Part shown: one piece after another, positions 57,269 to 64,000 of the stretch
How the letters are laid out: each line of letters opens with the position of its first letter
Numbering within the stretch: position 1 is the first letter of the stretch
From: a virus
DNA: 64,000 nucleotides
IMG/VR virus record: IMGVR_UViG_3300017971_000034
Span: 1 to 64,000 of that record
Reading direction: 5' to 3' (one strand)
Translations under genes and position numbers: made by a program
The notes under the pieces: model-generated
Told to the model about the DNA's origin: nothing
Databases searched by the model: none
Seen by the model: only the letters and a program-made list of their open reading frames with translations

Positions 57269-57558
57269 TCGCCATACTACTATACGCCGCGGCCTCCTGG
57301 TACGCCGTGAAGGCCCGACGAATGATCGGTACTACTCGCGGCATCAACTACCGCGAGGTTGCCGAACGCCTCGAGAAGCCGGCGTGGTACCTGTTGGTAG
57401 TGGCCGTATCGGTTACCGCCACCCTGTACGGGTGGTGGTCCGGGATTGGCGCTGAGCTGGCCGCCTGTGAAGCGGCGGGCGACCCCGCCGGAACGGCCTA
57501 CTACTCCTACATCCTTAACAAACTGGAGGTAGTGCTGTGGGTAGCGGTAGTACTGTAA
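57265..57558 (+). CDS. Small membrane protein
   Basis: 97 residues from GTG 57265. Three hydrophobic segments: residues 2-15 (short), about 40-58 (YLLVVAVSVTATLYGWW) and the C-terminal one (LEVVLWVAVVL). A basic stretch lies between the first two. Not recognised; possibly an early membrane-modifying or second holin-like protein. Confidence 0.5.
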   Translation: MIAILLYAAASWYAVKARRMIGTTRGINYREVAERLEKPAWYLLVVAVSVTATLYGWWSGIGAELAACEAAGDPAGTAYYSYILNKLEVVLWVAVVL

Positions 57559-57680
57559 CAATAGCCGACGTGGCAGCGAGGTGGGTGGGCGCCAGGACCA
57601 TCCACCGCCACCACCTGAGTTCTTCGAAACCGTTCGGGATCAAGGCATTGGAGATCTTCAGTGCAGGGAGGGCATCATGA
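57537..57680 (+). CDS. Small HTH-like protein, possibly truncated
   Basis: 47 residues from GTG 57537 behind GGAGGTAGTGCT, to a TGA overlapping the methyltransferase ATG. TVTIADVAARWVGARTIHRH looks like the start of a winged HTH. The following residues may come from the joined foreign segment. Good ribosome site; function unknown. Confidence 0.45.
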   Translation: MGSGSTVTIADVAARWVGARTIHRHHLSSSKPFGIKALEIFSAGRAS

Positions 57681-58198
57681 CGCTCGTCCTGTCGCTGTTC
57701 CCCGGGATCGGGTTACTCGACCACGCGTTCGAGGCTGAGGGCTTCTGCGTGGTGCGGGGGCCTGACGTCCTGTGGGGCGGCGACATTCGGACGTTCCACC
57801 CCCCCAGCGACAGGTTCGACGGTGTGATCGGTGGCCCGCCCTGCCAGCGCTGGTCGCGGCTGGCCAATCTCGTGCGGCACGTCCACGGCGAGGATGCCCT
57901 TGCTCCGGACCTAATCCCGGAATTCGAGCGGTGTGTGAGCTCGGCACAACCCGCGTGGTTCTTGATGGAGAACGTACCGGAGGCCCCACCTGCCAAGGTG
58001 GGTGGGTACGACGTGCACACCCTCGTGCTCAACAACCGGACAATCGACCGCGGGGACGGGATCGGCCAGGCACAGCAGCGCCGGCGACGTTGGAGCTTCG
58101 GCACCCCCGATGGACGTCGCCTCGACCTCGCCCCCGAGCTCGCCGTGCTGGACCCACACAGTGGCCTGTGCCGTGACAGCTGGCACATAGTCAGCTGA
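57677..58198 (+). CDS. DNA cytosine-5 methyltransferase, large part
   Basis: 173 residues from ATG 57677 behind GGGAGGGCATC. Motif I LSLFPGIGLLDHAF, motif IV with catalytic Cys GGPPCQRWS, motif VI FLMENVPE and motif VIII-like QQRRRRWSFG are in order. A TGA at 58196-58198 ends it, but the same frame continues with motifs IX/X. So the gene is split or interrupted. C5 methylation would protect DNA from restriction. Codon use shows recent acquisition. Confidence 0.7.
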   Translation: MTLVLSLFPGIGLLDHAFEAEGFCVVRGPDVLWGGDIRTFHPPSDRFDGVIGGPPCQRWSRLANLVRHVHGEDALAPDLIPEFERCVSSAQPAWFLMENVPEAPPAKVGGYDVHTLVLNNRTIDRGDGIGQAQQRRRRWSFGTPDGRRLDLAPELAVLDPHSGLCRDSWHIVS

Positions 58199-58420
58199 CT
58201 CCAGCAGACAAAGCAACGACGTGGGCACGTGGAGGGGCGCTGCTCGCGCGCGTGGCTGGTAGAGGCGATCAAAGCCCAGGGGCTGCCCGAGGGCTGGAGT
58301 ATCGCCCCGCCGTTCACGGTGCGCGCCGCGGTCCGTGCTGTTGGCAACGGTGTCCCGGTCCCGATGGGCCGAGCCCTGGCACGCGCAGTGCGACGGGCAA
58401 TGGTCGAGGTGGCAGCATGA
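58199..58420 (+). pseudogene. C-terminal part of the cytosine methyltransferase after an in-frame stop
   Basis: Directly after the TGA the same frame stays open for 73 codons. It carries WLVEAIKAQGLPEGW and VGNGVPVPMGRALARAV, which correspond to the end of the target region and motif X. A GTG at 58229 could start it separately but lacks a ribosome site. Either a nonsense mutation, readthrough, or a two-subunit enzyme like M.AquI. Confidence 0.6.
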
Positions 58421-58489
58421 CGAGGACGACACGATTCACATTGCATTCCGGCGGTCAGGTCGAACAGCGAGCTCTGGGAGGGGCGGGCC

Positions 58490-58633
58490 ATGATCGGCGG
58501 CCGGGTGTCCAAGTCTCATCAGAACGTCACGCTCACGACCAACGTGCTCAAGCAGGCGGTGGGCTTGGACCTCGATGCCGCTGAGCAGTCTCTCGAGCAA
58601 GCACACGCGAGGGAGGTCCATGTCGCGCAGTAG
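58490..58633 (+). CDS. Small hypothetical protein
   Basis: 47 residues from ATG 58490 behind GGGAGGGGCGGGCC. NVTLTTNVLKQAVGLDLDAA followed by an acidic helix, perhaps a ribbon-helix-helix-like peptide. The stop overlaps the DndC-like start. Part of the acquired patch. Confidence 0.5.
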   Translation: MIGGRVSKSHQNVTLTTNVLKQAVGLDLDAAEQSLEQAHAREVHVAQ

Positions 58634-58835
58634 CCGTCGTTCCACGCTGGCCGAGGGAAAGCTCTCTTCGGTCATCGACGCTCTCGTCGCAGAGGTCCGA
58701 AAGCTGTATCTGGACGACGAGATCCCGTGGGTCGTGGGCTACAGCGGTGTAGGGTCTGGGACCGGCCACATGCGCTTGGTGCGTAGGTGGCACCGGGGGA
58801 CGGAGCGCCCCGCGGTTACTCGGACTGATAATTGA
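58620..58835 (+). CDS. N-terminal fragment of a DndC-like sulfurtransferase with altered PP-loop
   Basis: 71 residues from ATG 58620 behind GGGAGGTCC. STLAEGKLSSVIDALVAEVR, then KLYLDDEIPWVVGYSG, matches the start of DndC, the PAPS-reductase-like enzyme of DNA phosphorothioation. Where DndC has the PP-loop SGGKDST, this reads SGVGSGT, with the later RLV still aligned; the protein then ends in sequence overlapping the converging tail gene. It cannot be an active DndC. It is either debris or a small decoy. Confidence 0.65.
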   Translation: MSRSSRRSTLAEGKLSSVIDALVAEVRKLYLDDEIPWVVGYSGVGSGTGHMRLVRRWHRGTERPAVTRTDN

Positions 58836-59622
58836 CGAACAGCACCTCGATACCCGACGCCAGTAGCACCTCTAGTACCTTCTGAATCTCCGGAAAGGCC
58901 GCCCCGAGCAGGTACGGGGGGTACGGTCCCTCCTCCTGGGAGCTAGGCTCGAACTCGTCCTCCTGCAGCTGCCCTCCCCAGGGCTGGTTGGGTGGCCGAG
59001 CCCCGGCATCGTCCTGCAGGTACGTGGGCGGCGCGAAGGCCAGGTCGTCGTACAGTACGACCTTTACGAGGTTATTGTACCCGCCCGCGCCCAGTCCCTC
59101 GGTAGCCTCCTCCACGCGGAACGGCAGTATTAGGGCGGTATACTGGGCGGGCTCCTGGAAGGCTGCTCCGGACCAGTACGGCGCGTTGACGGTCGGCACC
59201 AGCTCCACGTACGACCCGGCACCGACCGTGTCCGGACCGGCCACCTTGTAGACGTTTCCGACCAACCTGCGGCTGTCCTCGCCCAGTTCCCTAACCTCCA
59301 CCCACCTACCAACGTGTTCCTGGTTGAAGGCGTACGGCCACTGGGCCGTTAACCGCCGAGGGTTAACGGGGTTTACCGAGACGACCAATTCGGTGTCGAA
59401 GTCCGACAGAGCGGCCCGCAGGAAGCGTATCGTGGCCCCGGCGGTACCGCGTGGACCGAATACCACCTCCAGCATAGCCGCCCGCCACGCGTCCTCCGAG
59501 ATGGCGGCCGGGTACGGGATCCGGTAGAAGTCCGACAGGACCCTAAGGGCGGAACCGGCCGTCTTCCCGACCACGGTATCTCGGAAGGCGTCCTCGGTAG
59601 CGCTGAGCGGTTTAAGAAGCAT
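58816..59622 (-). CDS. Baseplate or tail protein
   Basis: 268 residues, ATG 59622. The first 60 residues (FRDTVVGKTAGSALRVLSDF) are helical; the rest is beta-rich with a Pro/Gln/Asp-rich linker and a C-terminal helix. It lies at the end of the tail operon and overlaps the next upstream gene by 11 bp and the converging DndC-like gene by 20 bp. Function inferred from the tail context. Confidence 0.5.
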   Translation of the reverse strand: MLLKPLSATEDAFRDTVVGKTAGSALRVLSDFYRIPYPAAISEDAWRAAMLEVVFGPRGTAGATIRFLRAALSDFDTELVVSVNPVNPRRLTAQWPYAFNQEHVGRWVEVRELGEDSRRLVGNVYKVAGPDTVGAGSYVELVPTVNAPYWSGAAFQEPAQYTALILPFRVEEATEGLGAGGYNNLVKVVLYDDLAFAPPTYLQDDAGARPPNQPWGGQLQEDEFEPSSQEEGPYPPYLLGAAFPEIQKVLEVLLASGIEVLFVNYQSE

Positions 59623-60334
59623 CTGGTAACAGCCCGGTTACGTGGTGCGGGAACAACTTCAGTTCGTCCGGAGGTACGGACGTTACGTCCAAGAAGACCT
59701 CGGAACCGCGGGACAGTGCTACGCGCAGGTACCTGTCCGGAACGACGTTTAGAAGGGCACCGTCGGCCTTACCACCATATTCCACGTGTACTCCCTCTAT
59801 CCACACACGCCCCTTGGTGGGAAACGTCAACGTACTCTCCACCAGGGCGGTACCCTCCCCCTCCTGTAGGTCGTCCACCAACCGGGTAACGGGAACGCCG
59901 TATATCTTCTGACACTGTAGCCCGAAAGCGTGTAGAAACGTCTTGAGAACGCCGTCCGGTACGTCCTCGAAGGCTGGGGTAAGCCCCGCGGATACCACGA
60001 ACGCTATGGCGTTCGGGGCCGCCAGGGCGGGCGCTACGGTGGCGGCGTCTAGGGCCGTCAATAGGTACTGGGCACCGGGCGTTAGCTGTGGGTGTACCCC
60101 CAGGATTACCACCAGGTTGGACGGGGCTACCTGGACCGACGCCACCGTAACCTGCGCCCCCAAAGAAGTGAGTACCTTTAAAGACCACTCCGAAGGATCG
60201 TCCACCGTGTCCGGGTCGACGGCCACGCTGAACGTCGCCCGCAGCGTGGAAAGGCTGGTAACGGCTACCGAATCCAGATAGAGGCCCCCCTCCACACCCC
60301 ACGGCGACCCCCACGGTTTGTCCCCCCAGTCCAC
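59612..60334 (-). CDS. Tail or baseplate beta-protein
   Basis: 240 residues from GTG 60334, two bases after the preceding stop. An Ig-like domain (TLRATFSVAVDPDTVDDPSE, then VHPQLTPGAQYLLTAL) precedes a helical part (VLKTFLHAFGLQCQKIYG) and a beta tail. Typical of fibre-anchoring baseplate proteins. No specific family recognised. Confidence 0.5.
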   Translation of the reverse strand: MDWGDKPWGSPWGVEGGLYLDSVAVTSLSTLRATFSVAVDPDTVDDPSEWSLKVLTSLGAQVTVASVQVAPSNLVVILGVHPQLTPGAQYLLTALDAATVAPALAAPNAIAFVVSAGLTPAFEDVPDGVLKTFLHAFGLQCQKIYGVPVTRLVDDLQEGEGTALVESTLTFPTKGRVWIEGVHVEYGGKADGALLNVVPDRYLRVALSRGSEVFLDVTSVPPDELKLFPHHVTGLLPDAS

Positions 60335-60335
60335 C

Positions 60336-60962
60336 TTACGGCTCCAACCTCGTGAGCGACCACGTAAGCTGCAAGTTGACCGCTGTAGCCGTTTCGGCAA
60401 GATGAGACAACGACACAACATCTGCCGCAGATAGGTTCAGCAGACGATGAACGACGACCTGTGCCGACTCTCCCGACGTAACGGCGTTACTGTATGCGCG
60501 TACTGCGGTATCTTCGGTTCCGTTCACAGCCGGTACCAACTCAAACACCCAATCGGCAGCCGGTGCCCTGAACGTAGCTACGGCTTCAAACCGGTAGGCG
60601 CCGGCACCCGATGCTTGCACGGTAAAATCGTCCGATCCATATGTCAAGTACGGCGATCCCGACTCGTAGTGAGCTGTGGCACCGGTTACCTTAGCATAGG
60701 TTACAGACGTAGAAAAGGCACCGTCAACCAGTTCAATGAACCCGTACGAGGCCCTCATCTTTTTAACAAGGTCCTCGACATTAGCAGCTGCGTGAACCAA
60801 CATCGCCTGGATCAGATCAGCCGCCACAGCCTTGATATCGGCGCGCGACAGGTTGTAGTCGGCGGCCTGGGCCAGGGTGGTGTCCGGGGGACCATCGTTG
60901 GTAGTGTCCTGCTCGTTGTCGGGAGGTACCGACGACGGATAATTGGAAGTTGGTAGCGCCAT
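60336..60962 (-). CDS. Tail appendage protein
   Basis: 208 residues, ATG 60962. Helical N-terminus (AADYNLSRADIKAVAADLIQ) and C-terminal beta-sandwich (SGAGAYRFEAVATFRAPAAD). The C-terminal jelly-roll-like pattern is common in fibre or receptor-binding proteins. DNA less GC-rich than neighbours. Assignment is tentative. Confidence 0.5.
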   Translation of the reverse strand: MALPTSNYPSSVPPDNEQDTTNDGPPDTTLAQAADYNLSRADIKAVAADLIQAMLVHAAANVEDLVKKMRASYGFIELVDGAFSTSVTYAKVTGATAHYESGSPYLTYGSDDFTVQASGAGAYRFEAVATFRAPAADWVFELVPAVNGTEDTAVRAYSNAVTSGESAQVVVHRLLNLSAADVVSLSHLAETATAVNLQLTWSLTRLEP

Positions 60963-60966
60963 GCCC

Positions 60967-61548
60967 CTACTCCAGTATGGGTTCCTGGAACAGCGACCGG
61001 GGTCCAGTCGCGAACACCGGCTGTAACCGGTTACGTATACGGTACGTTTCCGCGCAGCGCATCCTGCGAACGACCTTAAGGCCCCCTTCGATCAGTATCT
61101 CCTGACCGAATCCGGCTCCGTACTCTACCCCCACGTCGTACAATCCCTGGTTAAGCGGTGGAACGGTAAACACCAGACCTACCGACGATGGCGGACTAAC
61201 CTTGTCGAACGGTGGATAGACCACGGTCCCGCCGCCCGGAACTGCACCGTAAGCAAAATCACTAACGGGATAGGCGGTCCCCACGGCATCGTACAGACGG
61301 ATACGGTACGGGTCCTCACCGACAGCGGTCACCACGACCGTAACCAGGATCCCGCCTTCGTCAGGTACGACCTGTGGAAACAGGTACGGCGCCGGCGATC
61401 CGTCACCATAGAGTGGGCCCGGACTCCCGTAACCACCATCGAGGTAATCCCCGACCCACGCCGGGGGAGTTGGACTACCCCACCCGAAATCGGGATCATC
61501 CAACCAACTGCCCGGCGGGACCGGGTTACCGTACCCCCACTCCGCCAC
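60967..61548 (-). CDS. Tail protein with Pro/Gly/Tyr-rich start
   Basis: 193 residues from GTG 61548. The first 60 residues are Gly/Pro/Trp/Tyr-rich repeats (WGYGNPVPPGSWLDDPDFGW), likely an extended linker. A beta domain follows (VVTAVGEDPYRIRLYDAVG). Probably a fibre component. Not recognised. Confidence 0.5.
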   Translation of the reverse strand: MAEWGYGNPVPPGSWLDDPDFGWGSPTPPAWVGDYLDGGYGSPGPLYGDGSPAPYLFPQVVPDEGGILVTVVVTAVGEDPYRIRLYDAVGTAYPVSDFAYGAVPGGGTVVYPPFDKVSPPSSVGLVFTVPPLNQGLYDVGVEYGAGFGQEILIEGGLKVVRRMRCAETYRIRNRLQPVFATGPRSLFQEPILE

Positions 61549-61549
61549 G

Positions 61550-62473
61550 TTAATACCGCCTGCGCAGGCCGAAGGTAAGGAACAGGTCCTCGGCCGGTGT
61601 CGTCGGAGTCGGTGCGATCACCCGTGCGGCCAGCACGTGAGAGGCAACCAGTGTAGGTGGACTTCCTAGCATCGAGTTGTTAACGGTAGGGGCTCTGGCT
61701 GAAGCTGGTAAGATGACGGTTGTCAGCAGCGTAGCGGCCCCCCAGTTGTTAGCGGCGAACTGCGCAAGTGTCATATCGTAGATCTCGATGCTGGTGTTAC
61801 CGGTGGCGCCCGAATCCTTCAACACCGCTGAGATAGTGTGCAGTGAAACCGACTCGGGCAAGATCTGTGCTACCAGCGCCTGCGACTGTGGCGTGGCCGC
61901 CGATACCAGGATCTGCCCCGCCACGGAGAACGAGACCGGGGTACGGGACTGTGTTACCGCCTTTGGGTTCGCGGCGACCAGCGGAGCCTCAGCCAGCTCC
62001 ACAACACCCAAAGTACCGACCTCGGCAGGGTCGATATCCGACCCGGGGTGCGTGTGGGTGGTCAACAGGGACTTTAATTGCGCCGTCCACAGGAACAGTA
62101 ACTTCACCTTGTCCTGCCAAAACCGCTCGTACTTCGCGGGTATGACCTGCCCTATCGAATCGGCCACGTTTACGTGAACGCGGGCACTCTCCGGTGCCTT
62201 TACGAAGTCCGATTCGCTTGCTTCGGGGACGCTGTCCGTCACCGTAAGGAACACCAGATAGGTGCCGATTACCGTAACGTTTAACAACTTTGGGTTTTGA
62301 GTATTGGGGAAGTCGAGTGTGGCACTAGCCCCATCGGGCTGGTCCACGATCGACCACTGGTAGGTGTAGGGGCCTACGCCCCCCGATCCGCTTCCGCTCA
62401 GCTGCACCTGAGCCACAGGCAAATCGCCGTAGTTGTAGTTCTTATCGGCCCCAGCATCGGCTATCGGTGGCAT
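61550..62473 (-). CDS. Tail protein with PKD/Ig-like domain
   Basis: 307 residues, ATG 62473. The first 85 residues form a PKD-like domain: IADAGADKNYNYG, then GPYTYQWSIVDQPDGASATL and LVFLTVTD. A helical middle (KYERFWQDKVKLLFLWTAQL) and a C-terminal beta-sandwich follow. PKD domains in tail proteins bind carbohydrate or act as spacers. Likely a fibre or baseplate-decorating protein. Confidence 0.6.
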   Translation of the reverse strand: MPPIADAGADKNYNYGDLPVAQVQLSGSGSGGVGPYTYQWSIVDQPDGASATLDFPNTQNPKLLNVTVIGTYLVFLTVTDSVPEASESDFVKAPESARVHVNVADSIGQVIPAKYERFWQDKVKLLFLWTAQLKSLLTTHTHPGSDIDPAEVGTLGVVELAEAPLVAANPKAVTQSRTPVSFSVAGQILVSAATPQSQALVAQILPESVSLHTISAVLKDSGATGNTSIEIYDMTLAQFAANNWGAATLLTTVILPASARAPTVNNSMLGSPPTLVASHVLAARVIAPTPTTPAEDLFLTFGLRRRY

Positions 62474-62482
62474 ATTTCACCT

Positions 62483-63670
62483 CTAATAGGCTACGTCGTG
62501 ACCGTAGAGTGTTACGTAGCACCCATCAATTGCAGCACCAAGGGTAACGTCAACCTGCGGCGCGGACACAGGGAACGTCATGTCAGCCGCTACCGTTGTT
62601 ACGGTAGAACCCCCTGGGGTAACGTGTACCGCTGATACCTCAAGACTCGATCCTCCCGTAAACGTTAGGCGAAATGATGTCGTGGTCCCGTTTGAAATTG
62701 TGGGGTTTCCAACGATACGTTTATGAGAACTTACCAGCGTCCAAGTCGAACCGGCTCGGGAAAACGTACCGCTAAACAACGTATCAACGGAGCTAGCTTT
62801 GTCGTTATCGAGTAACGTTATTCGTGTTTCATGGTCGGATATATCGGCTTCGGCGGTAGCGAGATCTGTATCAAGCTCCGTCATATCTCGCGGCGGGTTT
62901 TGAAAGTAAGCGTCGATCCCGCTTCCCTTCAGATTGGCCAGTTCGTAGGCGATCACCGACAGTACCCTGGCGATGCCGACGTGGGCCCACTCGATACCGA
63001 CATCGTCGACGTTCGGGCCCAACAACTTCCCCGACCGGTAGGTGAAGTCGTCGGCGTCAGTACCGGCCAGGTTCGCGTCCAGGGCGTGGATTAACGTGAC
63101 CGTGGGAACGTCCAGGGTACCGCCTTGAGGCGTCCACCCAGTAACCTGCGCAAACTTAAACCACCCGCTACCCGGGTATGAAACGCTCGCGAAGAACGTT
63201 ACCTTTCCGCGGGTACGGGTCTCCAAACTGACGCTGACCTCCGTCTGGGAACCGACGCTCCACTGGCGCCGGGTGTCCAAGTCGGTGTCGATGGGGTCCC
63301 GTTTAAACCACAGGTACGGTTCCTCCGACCCCCCTTCAAACGCCGTCAGGTCCAGTGACTGCGGCCCTTGCCACGACAGCGCCGGATCGAATTTGTACAC
63401 GCCCCCGGTACCGAGGCGACTGGTGAGTGGGTCCACGGGTGGTGTGATCTCCCCAGCGTACAGTAGGCACTCGGCCAGATCAACCGTAACGTCCACCGCC
63501 GTAGAGGTAACTACGAACTCCATATTCGTAAGCACGCCGGAGTGGGGACCTATCAGCCCACCCAGTACCTCCGCCAGGTACGCGTATACCAGCGTCTGTA
63601 GCGCGTTAGCGTCCGGTATGTCGAGGCGCTCGTTGTCCTCGAACCGGACCTTATCACCGGATACCACCAT
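62483..63670 (-). CDS. Baseplate-attached fibre protein
   Basis: 395 residues, ATG 63670. The N-terminus (RFEDNERLDIPDANALQTLV) resembles phage fibre proteins attached to baseplates; beta-rich middle; a coiled coil near residue 255-290 (ELDTDLATAEADISDHETRI) would trimerise it; then a beta-rich tip. It overlaps the baseplate J-like gene by 1 bp. Likely a short side or tail fibre. Confidence 0.6.
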   Translation of the reverse strand: MVVSGDKVRFEDNERLDIPDANALQTLVYAYLAEVLGGLIGPHSGVLTNMEFVVTSTAVDVTVDLAECLLYAGEITPPVDPLTSRLGTGGVYKFDPALSWQGPQSLDLTAFEGGSEEPYLWFKRDPIDTDLDTRRQWSVGSQTEVSVSLETRTRGKVTFFASVSYPGSGWFKFAQVTGWTPQGGTLDVPTVTLIHALDANLAGTDADDFTYRSGKLLGPNVDDVGIEWAHVGIARVLSVIAYELANLKGSGIDAYFQNPPRDMTELDTDLATAEADISDHETRITLLDNDKASSVDTLFSGTFSRAGSTWTLVSSHKRIVGNPTISNGTTTSFRLTFTGGSSLEVSAVHVTPGGSTVTTVAADMTFPVSAPQVDVTLGAAIDGCYVTLYGHDVAY

Positions 63671-64000
63671 TATACCACCTCCACCTGCGCAGCGTTGGCC
63701 CGCAGCACGTGCCGGGACGTCGACGGGTAGACGTCCCCGGTCGGCTGCTGGAACGACAGGGTACGCAGTTCGTCGAACGACTGTATGAGCCGCGACACCA
63801 ACCGGTTGATCAGCAGCGGTTCCCCGGGCGGTAGGTCGGCCATCCAGGAGACGATCTCGTCGGCCAGGTCCACGCGTAGCTTCGCCAGGTCGGTACCCTC
63901 GTTCACCACCACGTTAACCACGAACGGCACGATCTCCGGTAGCGGCGGCACTACCCGTACCCTGGTACCGGCCGCCCTCCACCCCGGGGTCTCGGCCAGG
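63670..64000 (-). CDS. Baseplate J-like protein, C-terminal part (enters from the right edge)
   Basis: The frame is open from the edge to 63670, about 109 codons. VRVVPPLPEIVPFVVNVVVN, then LAKLRVDLADEIVSWMADLP, LLINRLVSRLIQSFDEL and FQQPTGDVYPSTSRHVLRAN follow the layout of gpJ/baseplate wedge C-termini. The main body lies outside the window. Baseplate wedges surround the tail tip; fibre genes follow as expected. Confidence 0.7.
   Translation of the reverse strand, partial: LAETPGWRAAGTRVRVVPPLPEIVPFVVNVVVNEGTDLAKLRVDLADEIVSWMADLPPGEPLLINRLVSRLIQSFDELRTLSFQQPTGDVYPSTSRHVLRANAAQVEVV

Noticed and set aside
60612-60646. TTGACA with 17 bp and TACCGT inside the 60336-60962 gene (minus strand)
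   Set aside because: Weak -10 inside a structural gene with no start following; probably chance, though a minor internal promoter cannot be excluded.
1-64000. Integrase, repressor or partition genes that would make the phage temperate
   Set aside because: None recognised on either strand; the HTH proteins at 19532 and 41500 are not typical repressors. The outside segment was not available.

Overview
The window is most of the genome of a tailed bacteriophage with a contractile (myovirus) tail. It carries a complete head module (terminase, portal, gpF-like morphogenesis protein, prohead protease, scaffold, HK97-type capsid protein), a tail sheath and tube, a lysis cassette and a phage replication and nucleotide-metabolism set. 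The DNA is GC-rich, with many GTG and TTG starts, 1-4 bp start/stop overlaps and sigma70-like promoters. Several acquired fragments resemble genes of GC-rich bacteria, so a GC-rich and possibly actinobacterial host is plausible, but nothing here proves it. No integrase or repressor was recognised.

The defining feature is a probable Z-genome (2-aminoadenine) pathway. It consists of a PurZ-type adenylosuccinate synthetase with Ser in place of the usual catalytic Asp (38490-39563), a MazG-type pyrophosphohydrolase (42264-42563), an HD-domain dATPase of DatZ type (44809-45417) and a family A DNA polymerase (49916-52387). The polymerase carries an N-terminal uracil-DNA-glycosylase-like domain with a four-Cys pattern of [4Fe-4S] type. 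A second MazG-like protein with zinc ribbons lies at 54174-54758.

Layout. 1-30759, minus strand: late genes. In transcription order these are small and large terminase, fibres, lysis, a beta-helix protein, cargo-like proteins (one GNAT), portal, gpF, Com-like zinc protein, protease, scaffold, capsid, connectors, sheath, tube, frameshifted tail chaperones and the start of the tape measure. 30762-42563, minus strand: SbcC/SbcD, MutY-like glycosylase, RecA, a DnaA-domain-IV protein, PurZ, MazZ and many small zinc proteins. 42594-42663: a divergent promoter region. 42664-58835, plus strand: resolvase, SF2 helicase, DatZ, a 374-bp non-coding region that is the best origin candidate, DnaB-like helicase, primase, polymerase, dCMP deaminase, ssDNA-binding protein, DUF932-like protein, cytosine methyltransferase and a DndC-like fragment. 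58816-64000, minus strand: tail and baseplate genes converging on the plus-strand genes. The tape measure runs off the left edge and the end of a baseplate gene enters at the right edge, so the molecule is probably circular or circularly permuted, with only middle tail genes missing.

The backbone is interrupted by patches with different codon use: 18083-18705, 34764-35896, 40465-41490, 52392-53226 and 57537-58835. They contain fragments of modification or defence genes, a decayed duplicate of the glycosylase block, a frameshifted fibre gene and short repeats. A family of CCTTGACAAGG-like elements forms the -35 of most promoters found and could also be an operator.
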